A stretch of DNA of 64,000 nucleotides from Spirochaetota bacterium (lineage in GTDB: Bacteria; Spirochaetota; UBA4802; UB4802): assembly GCA_040756435.1 (NCBI GenBank), contig JBFLZD010000003.1, positions 1 to 64,000 on the forward strand, given 5' to 3'. The notes beneath the pieces were generated by a model that was not told the DNA's origin, made no database searches, and saw only the letters and a program-made list of their open reading frames with translations. Position numbers and translations under genes: made by a program. Positions 55,392-63,978 of the stretch are shown here, piece by piece (positions within the stretch are counted from its first letter, which is position 1; every line of letters begins with the position of its first letter).

Positions 55392-56042
55392 TTATTTTTT
55401 TATAGATTTTGGTTTTACCAATTTTGCAGGTGGTTGCTTCATTGTTTTTTGTTCTGGCTCTGATTTTTTCATTTCAATAGCATCAGGCAATGTATCCAAC
55501 GTGCTCAATAGTATATCCCACACACCAAAAAAGCCACCTGCTGAAGAATACTCTTTAAATTCCACAGTTAAGGTTTTATTAACAATAAATTCACGAGTAA
55601 TGTTAAGTACAACAGTGCTGTTTTTTATTGTCATTTCACTGAATGCAAGTTGCTTAACAGGTTTGTTATTACAGGATATAACACACAAAGCATCAATGGG
55701 TGTTTTTTCAGGATGATCAAAAGTCACAAAATTTATATGCAGGTAGTATGAACTCTCAGTTAAATTTTCAAAGACAATCCTGGAGCCATATTTTGAAATA
55801 AACCAGGCACAGTTATCAATAACTGGCTTATCATCGTAATTTACGTTACAATAATATACTTTACCCCAATCGGAAATTTTTTTGTAATCTAACGCTGTTA
55901 TCCAGTTCCATTGTACCAAAAAACTATCCTTTGGAGCAAGCTGGTACACTTTAATTATGGGCGATAGTTCCTGCGAATGGCCATTGCCATATAGCATGGC
56001 TGCCAGTAAAATCACACTTACTGTAAATATCATGTATCTCAT
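55392..56042 (-). CDS. exported hypothetical protein
   Basis: The 216-residue product has a signal peptide (MIFTVSVILLAAMLYGNGHSQ; cleavage near residue 24) and an unrecognised mature domain with beta-rich sequence (VFENLTESSYYLHINFVTFD, STVVLNITREFIVNKTLTVE) and a Lys/Pro-rich C-terminal tail (PPAKLVKPKSIKK). Start at 56042 replaces a longer ORF that reads into the compositional island upstream. The SD is weak. Function is unknown. Confidence 0.7.
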   Translation of the reverse strand: MRYMIFTVSVILLAAMLYGNGHSQELSPIIKVYQLAPKDSFLVQWNWITALDYKKISDWGKVYYCNVNYDDKPVIDNCAWFISKYGSRIVFENLTESSYYLHINFVTFDHPEKTPIDALCVISCNNKPVKQLAFSEMTIKNSTVVLNITREFIVNKTLTVEFKEYSSAGGFFGVWDILLSTLDTLPDAIEMKKSEPEQKTMKQPPAKLVKPKSIKK

Positions 56043-56099
56043 CGTCTCAATAATTTCAGACACTTTATACAAGTGCAAGAATTTTTTTCTCTTTTTTAG

Positions 56100-56330
56100 T
56101 GCTCTGACCCATTTGCCCAAAACCCCGTCGCAATGAATACACCGTCATCACAAGACCCGGCAAATTCCTCTCAATACATTCCTTATTTTACTCGAAACAC
56201 CCGACGAACTTTTAGTGGATACCGGTCTCCGAGTCCGTGCTAAGCATGCATATCGAGGTGACCGACTTGCACCCTTTATCAATTGAGATGGCTTCCCGAA
56301 AAAATCGCGATAAATTCAAAATTCGTAGTG
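56100..56330. other. non-coding island of higher G+C
   Basis: This stretch is clearly richer in G+C than its surroundings (about half by eye) and contains many restriction-like GC words (accggtctccgag, ccgacgaac). No convincing ORF, tRNA fold or IS end is visible. Short frames on the minus strand read as Ser/Arg-rich nonsense. It may be a decayed foreign segment or an unrecognised RNA gene. The gap 56043-56478 has no gene. Confidence 0.4.
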
Positions 56331-56387
56331 ATATACATTTTATTCAAATTTTACGCTTCTATTTATTTATAATTTATTAAAATAAAA

Positions 56388-56416
56388 TTGACAAATACAA
56401 TAATATATTGAATTAT
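56388..56416 (+). promoter_or_regulatory. putative sigma-70-type promoter
   Basis: TTGACA at 56388-56393 and AATTAT at 56411-56416, 17 bp apart. It lies about 65 bp upstream of the C11 peptidase start. The -10 is only a partial match. Confidence 0.4.
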
Positions 56417-56478
56417 TCCCATTCAATAAACCAACCATTTTTAAAAAAAAATTTAAAAATAAAAAGGAGGATTTTCCC

Positions 56479-58170
56479 ATGAAAAAGCATTTTCTTAATC
56501 TCTCAAAGTTTATGTATCTGTTTTCACTTATTTTAATTTTTATTCTGTCTTCGTGTGGAGGCGGAGGTAGTGATAGTAATGATAAGCCAAGCTGGACAAT
56601 TATGGTATACATGGCTGCAGATAATGATCTTTCAATGTATACGTACTCCGACCTTAATGAAATGATTAGTAGTATTAACAACGATGGGAATGTCACCATT
56701 ATTGCTTTATGTGACCAAGATGGAAATTCCGATACAAATTTATATAAAATTAAATATTATTCAACCGAGCAATTGTTTGATGCAACCTTGGGAGTTACCT
56801 CAAACTCTTCCGAACTTAATATGGGTGATCCCCAAACATTAAGTAAATTTATTGATTTTTGCAAAAACAACTATCCTGCTGATAATTATGCTCTTGTTCT
56901 ATGGAATCATGGAGGTGGATGGCGCAATAAAATGCCCCAAAAAATTTCTATACAAAATTTAGACAGCATAAAACAATATATTGCAGATAAAAAATTAAAA
57001 AGCACTACCACTAAAAGTTCATTATCAACCCTTTTGGCAAAAAAAACCACTTTGCCAGTAAAAGCTGTATGCTGGGATGAGACTGATAATAATGACTACC
57101 TTACAATGGCCGAAGTAAAGCAAGCCGTTAGCGGCAAAGGCTTAACGTTAATTGGATTTGATGCTTGCCTTATGGGAATGGTTGAGGTTGCTTATGAGCT
57201 AAAAGACTGTGCACAGTATATGGTTGCCTCAGAAGAAACTATTCCAGGATTTGGCTGGGCGTATGATTATTTATTACAAAAATTTTATGCAAGCTCGCAA
57301 TCGCCAGTTGATTTAGGTAAAGCCATAATTGATGGATATAAAGAATCGTATGAAGAACATGGTGAAGATGGTGTTACGTTATCACTTATAGATTTAAGTA
57401 AGATGGATGCGCTGGCAAATGCCATTGATACGTTTGCCTCATCATTACAAAGCCAGGCTGACAAAAGCATAATAACTGCAGCACGCCACAAAACATTATG
57501 TTTTACAGTTCCTCATTACATTGACCTATACCATTTTGCTCAGAACGCTTCATCATTTACAGGGGCATCTGATGTTATGCATGCAGTGCAGGATGCTGTT
57601 GTATACCATACATATTTAGATGATTCAGGTGAATATGGTTTTGATAATTCCCATGGTTTATCAATCTATTTTCCAGTTAATAAAGATTATGATTCTGAAT
57701 ATAGTGACTACAACACATCAAACATAGATTTTGCACAAAAAAGTTGGGATGAGCATTTAGCAAATTACTTTGTCAATGCAACAAAACATACTATTGAAAC
57801 ATTCCCTAATGGTGGTGGTAGTGATACAGATACCTATATTGCTGTATTTTATTACAACAATGGAATATTAAACTACCTGTGGGAAGATGATGATAATGGT
57901 ACTACTAGTCTTTATTCTAAAATTAATATACCATTAGCGTCTGGAAGTATATATTATATACTATGTTTGGATATTTGGGGTGATTATGGATATTATTCAA
58001 TCCTTGTAAATCAAAATGGCGGTGGCTTATCATCGTCTACACCATCATCATATGATGTTAATGAACCAGATGATAATTGGGAACAAGCTAAACAAATAAT
58101 CTATGGTACTGTTTATGATTATTATTTATCATATAAAGACCTTGATTGGATGTATACAATAATTCCTTAA
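56479..58170 (+). CDS. clostripain-like (C11) peptidase lipoprotein
   Basis: The 563-residue product has a lipoprotein signal ending LSSCGGGG (Cys about residue 27) and a C11 peptidase domain (about 35-440): WTIMVYMAADNDLS, the catalytic His in LWNHGGGW (about 155) and the catalytic Cys in GFDACLMGMVEV (about 235), then VASEETIPGFGWAY. The C-terminal 110 residues are beta-rich. It should be a surface or periplasmic cysteine endopeptidase cleaving after basic residues. SD is aaggagg. It is followed by a small exported protein gene. Confidence 0.92.
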   Translation: MKKHFLNLSKFMYLFSLILIFILSSCGGGGSDSNDKPSWTIMVYMAADNDLSMYTYSDLNEMISSINNDGNVTIIALCDQDGNSDTNLYKIKYYSTEQLFDATLGVTSNSSELNMGDPQTLSKFIDFCKNNYPADNYALVLWNHGGGWRNKMPQKISIQNLDSIKQYIADKKLKSTTTKSSLSTLLAKKTTLPVKAVCWDETDNNDYLTMAEVKQAVSGKGLTLIGFDACLMGMVEVAYELKDCAQYMVASEETIPGFGWAYDYLLQKFYASSQSPVDLGKAIIDGYKESYEEHGEDGVTLSLIDLSKMDALANAIDTFASSLQSQADKSIITAARHKTLCFTVPHYIDLYHFAQNASSFTGASDVMHAVQDAVVYHTYLDDSGEYGFDNSHGLSIYFPVNKDYDSEYSDYNTSNIDFAQKSWDEHLANYFVNATKHTIETFPNGGGSDTDTYIAVFYYNNGILNYLWEDDDNGTTSLYSKINIPLASGSIYYILCLDIWGDYGYYSILVNQNGGGLSSSTPSSYDVNEPDDNWEQAKQIIYGTVYDYYLSYKDLDWMYTIIP

Positions 58171-58276
58171 GCTATAAATAATATGAATTTGTAGAAGGAC
58201 TTAAGCATAATTGCCAGTCTTTCTACTCTTAAAATCATTTATTCTATATTGGATAAAAAGAATTGGAGGCTTTAAT

Positions 58277-58825
58277 ATGAAAAATATTATGTATATAATT
58301 ATACTTATTTTTATGACATCAACGCTTTATTCCCAGAAACATTTTTTAAAACAAGAATATTCCAATACTAATACTAAAGGGAATATCATTTTTGGCCTTG
58401 TTACCAAGAAGAATGATACATATTATATAACACATAACTGGCGTTCACGATCACTGGTAACATATAAAATTGAAGGGAACACTGCAGAACTTGAAAAATT
58501 TGTCAATAAGCCAGTTTTAGCAAAAGGTAAAATAACACAATCAAATGAAATCCCTAGAAATCGCTTTATACTTGAATCAGTAACTAAAAGCTGGGAATCA
58601 GGTAAAAGCATCTCATTAAAAGGACACGTTAAAAAAGGTAAAAATCATATTTATTTTATTGAATATCCATTACCAAATGAGCGCTTTATGTATATTGTGA
58701 CCAGCGATAAAACAAATTCCATTGAAAAGTTTAATACAAAATTTATTACTGTAAAAGGTATAATCAAGGCAGAAAATAACTGGAACAAAATTTTTCTTGA
58801 AATAGAAGAAATAGAAGAAAAGTAA
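58277..58825 (+). CDS. exported hypothetical protein
   Basis: The 182-residue product has a signal peptide (MKNIMYIIILIFMTSTLYSQ) and a mature part of two similar strand-rich halves (LVTYKIEGNTAELEKFVNKPVLAKGKI and MYIVTSDKTNSIEKFNTKFITVKGII). These may be tandem OB-like folds. The ATG at 58277 with SD ggagg is chosen. It is 106 bp after the C11 peptidase. Function is unknown. Confidence 0.78.
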   Translation: MKNIMYIIILIFMTSTLYSQKHFLKQEYSNTNTKGNIIFGLVTKKNDTYYITHNWRSRSLVTYKIEGNTAELEKFVNKPVLAKGKITQSNEIPRNRFILESVTKSWESGKSISLKGHVKKGKNHIYFIEYPLPNERFMYIVTSDKTNSIEKFNTKFITVKGIIKAENNWNKIFLEIEEIEEK

Positions 58826-58884
58826 ATTACAAAATTATTGCAGTATTTATTTCTATAATAATGTAAAATCTTGAAATATACCTG

Positions 58885-58922
58885 CCCTGCCGCCTTACCC
58901 TTCGGTGGCAGGGTTGTTTTAT
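58885..58922 (+). terminator. rho-independent terminator
   Basis: A GC-rich stem, ccctgccgcc at 58885-58894 and ggtggcaggg at 58904-58913, with a 9-nt loop and a T-rich tail. It ends the plus-strand transcript and faces the convergent gene at 59002. Confidence 0.9.
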
Positions 58923-59001
58923 TTAGTATTAATAGTTATAAAAAACTGTCCCATTTACCATCAGTTGACCTTTTCCGGTAACTATCGCCCAAAATATTAT
59001 A

Positions 59002-60015
59002 TTATGTAATTTTTGCAATTTCTTTTATTGGATGCAATCCGTGGCTGGTATCATCAGTAAGAATCTCAAACGCACAACGGTTTTTTGTTTTTAAAGAAAA
59101 TTGCTCACCCCCAATAGTGCATACAAGCTCACATGAAGCAATCTTTGTATTGAGGCAGTATTTTATTCCCCCTGGCGGATTATAATATGGCAAACATACA
59201 AAATCCTTATTAAGTGCAAAGATTGAACCTGCTAAGCTAATGTCCTTTGATCTGGCATTGAAATCCCAGTAGAAATAACCAAAATGAGCTCGGCATAATG
59301 TTTCACCCAGTGAATTCAATGCATACTCCTTGCCCTTGTATCGTAAAACAATTGGAGTCATAAAAGGTGTCCACAGCGGACCTAACTTTATCCGTGCAGT
59401 TGCCAGTTCAAGAAATGCCTCAGGTTCATTATCAAATCCACAAACCTGGCCCCACGCATAATGATCTGTATGCTTTGATCCCCAGTTGTGGTTCTGGCTT
59501 CCCACCCAGTTATCAATGGTAATTGTTTCTCCATTTACATTTATTGTGCCATTAAATATTGCATTGGGCAATCCAACTAATGATTTTGCCTTAGGCAATT
59601 TTGTTGTATATAGCTTTGGTGGAAATAAAAAAAGGGGCTCTTCATTGCCGGTATAGGTTACATCCCATTGTATTTTTTGCGATCCATAGCCAATACAACC
59701 ATTGAGCGTTCCCGGCGTTAATACCGCATCACCAATAACAATGTTAAAATCATCCTGTGCAAAACTACAACGCAAGATTGGATACTCAGCCTTCAATGCT
59801 ATATGATTATCTGTAGCACCATTAAAAATAATAGCCCATAATTCGCCTATTGCATTATCAGGCTTTCTTGCAGGCTGAAAAATAGTATAGCGTATCCAGA
59901 ATGCCAACGGCCGGTAAGGATGATTTGCACGCACAAAAAAGCTTTCGTAGTGACCACCCTTCCCAGGCCTGTAACGTGTATAATTTGCACTGGCAATTAA
60001 ACTTTCTTTATCCAT
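59002..60015 (-). CDS. CrtC/AttH-like lipocalin-fold protein
   Basis: The 337-residue product has the pattern of the hydroxyneurosporene synthase (CrtC)/AttH superfamily of tandem lipocalin-like barrels: IGYGSQKIQWDVTY, IDNWVGSQNHNWGSKHTDHYAWGQVCGF (the NWGSKH core about residue 183), and PPGGIKYCLNTKIASCEL. Related proteins hydrate or cyclise lipids and isoprenoids. No signal peptide is seen. ATG at 60015 (SD ttggag) is preferred over the longer ORF. It heads a lipid-type gene neighbourhood with START and GMC genes. Confidence 0.7.
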   Translation of the reverse strand: MDKESLIASANYTRYRPGKGGHYESFFVRANHPYRPLAFWIRYTIFQPARKPDNAIGELWAIIFNGATDNHIALKAEYPILRCSFAQDDFNIVIGDAVLTPGTLNGCIGYGSQKIQWDVTYTGNEEPLFLFPPKLYTTKLPKAKSLVGLPNAIFNGTINVNGETITIDNWVGSQNHNWGSKHTDHYAWGQVCGFDNEPEAFLELATARIKLGPLWTPFMTPIVLRYKGKEYALNSLGETLCRAHFGYFYWDFNARSKDISLAGSIFALNKDFVCLPYYNPPGGIKYCLNTKIASCELVCTIGGEQFSLKTKNRCAFEILTDDTSHGLHPIKEIAKIT

Positions 60016-60068
60016 AGAGTACTCCAAATATAAAATATGTGCGATAGTTACTGTTAATACATCGAAGT

Positions 60069-60518
60069 TTATAATTCATTATAGCTTTGTAGCAATCGGT
60101 ACAGATAAACCACCCACACCCCTAACGGGAAATCGGTTATAAAAATAATACAATTTGCAAGATTGTTTGCGTTATTAGTGTACACAAACCCAGATATAAA
60201 AGCAAGCAAACCACATACAGATGATGTAAATTTCATAGTTGCTAAAGGTATTACCATAGTACTATATCGTTCTGCATTTTTATAGAGCAGCAATGAACAT
60301 ACAGTTACCCCTGCCATCATAGATACACTTAATATAGTGTAAAATTGACTTTGTTGGTGTGCCAGGGGAAGTGATGGAAACAATTTTTGCGATAGTTCAT
60401 TGATAATAGCCATAAGTTGTGGTGTAAAAAAAATAAAGACAAAGGTGGTAATAACAAACGCAATTGCATACACAAGCCCTGTTATTTTTATCAGATTAAG
60501 CAATTTTTCTTTATTCAT
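60069..60518 (-). CDS. four-helix membrane protein
   Basis: The 149-residue product has four predicted membrane segments (about residues 10-32, 58-78, 90-110 and 118-140) and short loops. The family is unknown. SD (gggg) precedes the ATG. It lies 53 bp upstream of the CrtC/AttH-like gene in the same direction, and an ACTATCGC copy (60041-60048) is in the gap. A second copy (60389-60396) is inside it. Confidence 0.75.
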   Translation of the reverse strand: MNKEKLLNLIKITGLVYAIAFVITTFVFIFFTPQLMAIINELSQKLFPSLPLAHQQSQFYTILSVSMMAGVTVCSLLLYKNAERYSTMVIPLATMKFTSSVCGLLAFISGFVYTNNANNLANCIIFITDFPLGVWVVYLYRLLQSYNEL

Positions 60519-60559
60519 ATATTCCCCCTTAAACCATTACATTGTAAAGAAGCTTTTCC

Positions 60560-60960
60560 TACACGTCATTCCGGGCTTGACCCGGAATATTTACCCTCAC
60601 CATTATAGATCCTGAATCAAGTTCAGGATGACTGCACTGAATCAATCCTGAAATAAATTCAGGATGACTTATTGCTTCACGTCATTCCGGGCTTGAGCCA
60701 GAATCTTTACCCTCACCATTATAGATCCTGAATCAAGTTCAGGATGACTGCACTGAATCAATCCTGAAATAAGTTCAGGATGACTTATTGCTTCACGTCA
60801 TTCCGGACTTGAGCCGGAATCTTTACACCACACTGTCATTTCGAGCACAGCGAGAAATCTTTGCTTATCACGTTATGATTTCTCCTCACTTCGTTCGTCG
60901 AAATGACATGAGGGCAGAAGTCATTTTAAAGAGATGCCTTTGGGTATACCCCCCCCTCTA
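60560..60960. repeat. tandem palindromic repeats with a 116-bp period in a 494-bp gap
   Basis: A 116-bp unit beginning cgtcattccgg starts at 60564, 60680 and 60796 (third partial). It contains gggcttgacccggaat and the inverted pair tcctgaat...attcaggatga. It is followed by one unit of the gagaaatctttgc/gtcgaaatgac type, and by a sequence (60918-60957) like the right end of the 37616 element. No gene lies between 60519 and 61012. Confidence 0.85.
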
Positions 60961-61012
60961 TCAAAAAACATCAAAATGACATATTAAAGAACTTCATACA
61001 CATTAAATACAA

Positions 61013-61681
61013 TTATTTACCATTCTCTAAATAGTTTTTTATGCCATATAGATAATCTTTTATACTCTTTTTTGTAAGGCTGTTTTCCACAAACCCTGGA
61101 ACAGGCACTGAAACTTCAACAACCGGAGCATAGTACAGTAGGGTGGTATTGTCATCCATTGATATGCAATATTGATATCCTTCAATATTTCTAATTCCAC
61201 TACTGTGGGGATTAATATGATTTGTAATGTTATACAACTTTATATCATCATCCGATAGCAATCGCCATTTCTGAAAATAATTGTTTTTTTGATTTTGTAC
61301 TATGAGTGTATATCTAAATTTTAAAAATGTAACATGTATCTGACCCTCAATGACAGATGTAGTGCCATTTATTTTTGTTAACACCTTATAATAATCCAGA
61401 CCATCGACATAGTGGGACATATGTTCCCAATCAAGAATACATTTCCACACTTCTTCAACAGGTTTTTGTATCAGTATTGCACCAACAACACGCGCCATCT
61501 CACCTTCCTGTGTTTTTTGTTTATATTTTTTTATAATACTATTACCCGCTTTTAACGCGTTAATATCCTCTTTACTTAAATCCGAAGGGAAATTATTAGA
61601 ATATGCATTATAATAAACAATAATTAAACTTACTATAAGTACAATCATCGTTTGTATAATTTTGTTAAATTTAAAGTGCAT
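61013..61681 (-). CDS. exported or membrane-anchored START/SRPBCC-fold protein
   Basis: The 222-residue product has an N-terminal hydrophobic segment (about residues 10-28) followed by a START-like domain (about 60-215; KPVEEVWKCILDWEHMSHYV, EGQIHVTFLKFRYTLIV, LLYYAPVVEVSVPVPGFV). The family binds hydrophobic ligands. It is 24 bp after the GMC oxidoreductase stop in the same direction, so the START-like protein may bind the oxidase substrate. SD is aggaag. Confidence 0.78.
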   Translation of the reverse strand: MHFKFNKIIQTMIVLIVSLIIVYYNAYSNNFPSDLSKEDINALKAGNSIIKKYKQKTQEGEMARVVGAILIQKPVEEVWKCILDWEHMSHYVDGLDYYKVLTKINGTTSVIEGQIHVTFLKFRYTLIVQNQKNNYFQKWRLLSDDDIKLYNITNHINPHSSGIRNIEGYQYCISMDDNTTLLYYAPVVEVSVPVPGFVENSLTKKSIKDYLYGIKNYLENGK

Positions 61682-61705
61682 AGGTCTTCCTAAATAATGT
61701 ACTCT

Positions 61706-63211
61706 TTACTTTTGCTTTTTTAGATCATCTGCAATATGCTGCGAAATCTTTGTTGCAAGTGCCATTATTGTTATCTGTGGATTTACTCCCAGTGATGTTG
61801 GTACAATGCTGCCATCGGCAACATACAGATTGTCCGTGTTGAAACATTTGCCATTGCTATCAACTACTCCCCAGTTACTATCGCCACCCATACGACATGT
61901 ACCCAATGGATGAAATGCAAATACTTCAGGTATGTGCGTTCTTTTTATGGTGTGCATTTTAAGTTTAACAACATCATCCATTGAATGTATCATTGGGAAT
62001 GAAGCGATAGGGGTAAATATTTTTTTTGCTCCTGCCGCTATGAAAACTTCGGACAAATATGCTATACCCTTTTTTAATGTTTCGATATCCTGTGTATTCA
62101 GATTATACCATGATAACGGCGTATCCAGCGAACCAAAAACCTTTCCCTGACCGGTGTCATGTACCATAACCCCAAATGCAGCAATATGCGAAAATTGCTG
62201 TGCCAGCTCAAAAAATTCATTCCCAATCCCTGGCAACGATGCAGTTAATATTGATGGGTGCACAAATATGCCTTCCAACATAATGCCTTCATCTGCATAA
62301 TCATCAATATATGCACCCTGTGAAACACCAACCCAACCATTAACTACTTCTTCCATCAGAGCAACAACACGCGAACATGGATGTATCTGGAGGTGTTTGG
62401 CAAGATGTTTATTCTTAACACCACTTTTTTTAAGCAATAATGGCGTAATCATTGTACCACATGCGCAGACTATGATTTTTGCTTTCACAATGCACTGTGC
62501 AATATTTTCCCCTTTGTCACCAATAACATTACATTGCACAGCATATGCTTTATTGTTTTTAAAGAGTATCTTTTGTGCTTTGCAATGAGTAAGCAATTGA
62601 GTATTATATTGCAATGCACGTGGGATGTAGCTTACCTCGGTACTTTGTTTTGCTCCTTCAACACAGCCAAACTGGCATGTACCACACCCCTTGCAATTTT
62701 TAACATTGTGCTTTAATGGCTTGCAATGTAAACCCAATGCATCAGCACCGCGTTTGATAATCTTTGCACAGTTACCCAGGACATCCCAGGATAATTCCGT
62801 CACATTAATAATCTTCTCTACTCTTTCAAAATATGGTTCCAAGTTTTTGTAATCTATATTAACCCGCAAATTTTCTTTCCACTGCATAATAATATGTTCT
62901 GGCGTACGAAAACATGTTGCCGAATTAATTGCGGTTGTACCACCAACACATCTGCCGGTAGGAATGGAAATTGGAGGAATGCCAAATGAAACAGTACTAC
63001 CTGCCCCACGCCACATTGTTTTCATATTCTTTAAAGGCTTTCCATCATAATCGTTTGTTGTATAATAGCCACCTTCTTCAATGACAATGACACTGTAACT
63101 CATCAAAGCTAACTCATATGCTACAACAGCGCCACCAGCTCCGCTGCCTATAACACACACATCAGCATCAAATGAATTATACTTTTTATAATCGTTTTGT
63201 GAGTATATCAT
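61706..63211 (-). CDS. GMC-family FAD oxidoreductase
   Basis: The 501-residue product has the FAD Rossmann motif VIGSGAGGAVVAYELA (about residues 19-34), GGTTAINSATCFR, a Cys-rich insert CKGCGTCQFGC (about 175-185), and the C-terminal FHPLGTCRMGG and VADGSIVPTSLGVNPQITIMALA blocks with the catalytic His region. Relatives oxidise alcohols, including sterols and sugars. Part of an operon with a small protein upstream and the START-like gene downstream. The Cys motif is notable; it may bind an Fe-S cluster. ACTATCGCC occurs at 61877-61885. Confidence 0.9.
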   Translation of the reverse strand: MIYSQNDYKKYNSFDADVCVIGSGAGGAVVAYELALMSYSVIVIEEGGYYTTNDYDGKPLKNMKTMWRGAGSTVSFGIPPISIPTGRCVGGTTAINSATCFRTPEHIIMQWKENLRVNIDYKNLEPYFERVEKIINVTELSWDVLGNCAKIIKRGADALGLHCKPLKHNVKNCKGCGTCQFGCVEGAKQSTEVSYIPRALQYNTQLLTHCKAQKILFKNNKAYAVQCNVIGDKGENIAQCIVKAKIIVCACGTMITPLLLKKSGVKNKHLAKHLQIHPCSRVVALMEEVVNGWVGVSQGAYIDDYADEGIMLEGIFVHPSILTASLPGIGNEFFELAQQFSHIAAFGVMVHDTGQGKVFGSLDTPLSWYNLNTQDIETLKKGIAYLSEVFIAAGAKKIFTPIASFPMIHSMDDVVKLKMHTIKRTHIPEVFAFHPLGTCRMGGDSNWGVVDSNGKCFNTDNLYVADGSIVPTSLGVNPQITIMALATKISQHIADDLKKQK

Positions 63212-63219
63212 GCTATTAC

Positions 63220-63588
63220 CTATCTACAATGCTCTAAATGGGTATACCCAATATGAGCTGCATGAATATCATCATCAAAATATACCAGAGTGCTGATAAG
63301 TTTTACTATCATAATAATACTTTGCCCATAAAATGATTTTTCACATTCTTTTAAAAGTTCAACTATGTGATCCCCAGCAAGGGAATAAAGCATTGCTTGT
63401 TTTTTTATAATCGATAGTACATTGAAATAAACCACACTGAAGTGTATTGCCAGCTTAACGTAAAAAGGAGTAAGCTCAATATAACCTTTAAACTGGATTA
63501 TTGCTTCATTATCAGCAAAATCATCTTTCCCAATTATTGCCTGAACCAATGCAACAAGCGTTTTTGTTGATATACTATGTATATTCAT
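63220..63588 (-). CDS. small helical protein, possible GMC oxidase partner
   Basis: The 122-residue product is mainly helical and lies 8 bp upstream of the GMC oxidoreductase in the same direction. The size and position are like the gluconate 2-dehydrogenase subunit 3-type partners of GMC enzymes, but no diagnostic motif is seen, and it lacks the usual twin-arginine signal. The start at 63588 is the first Met that fits; no good SD is visible. Confidence 0.6.
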   Translation of the reverse strand: MNIHSISTKTLVALVQAIIGKDDFADNEAIIQFKGYIELTPFYVKLAIHFSVVYFNVLSIIKKQAMLYSLAGDHIVELLKECEKSFYGQSIIMIVKLISTLVYFDDDIHAAHIGYTHLEHCR

Positions 63589-63747
63589 AATATTTATTTT
63601 ACTCTTTCTTAATATAGACTTTAAGTACATATTATAAATTGAGAAAAAAAAGTCAAACTTTTTTTAAAACTTTTTTTATTGATTTTATGTGCTATTACTT
63701 GTTTATTGATATTCTTAAATACAAATTTATAAAATAAGGAATGAACC

Positions 63748-63978
63748 ATGTTACCACGAACACCTGTACTTGGTATGTTTTTTGCAATGATTATCGCTAT
63801 ATTAATTGTTCTGGTGTTTGAAATACCCGGAAGACCTTTTACCATACGGCTTGCTATATGGCTGTATACTCTATCACTTCTTCCTGGCTTAGGCATTGCT
63901 ATGCTTTTTGACCCGGCACCCCGTGCAGCAAGAGAACGCTTTTTAAAAATTAATTTTTATGAGGAGAAAAAATCATAA
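63748..63978 (+). CDS. small membrane protein with two helices
   Basis: The 76-residue product has two predicted membrane helices (about residues 8-26 and 36-54) and a basic C-terminal tail. SD is aagga. It is transcribed away from the GMC operon and overlaps by its stop (TAA) the probable start of the HAD gene. No family is recognised. Confidence 0.7.
   Translation: MLPRTPVLGMFFAMIIAILIVLVFEIPGRPFTIRLAIWLYTLSLLPGLGIAMLFDPAPRAARERFLKINFYEEKKS

Noticed and set aside
60400-60979. Plus-strand ORFs with HVIPGLTRN-like or HVIPDLSRN-like text
   Set aside because: These are translations of the cattccggg repeat family and antisense to a membrane protein gene.
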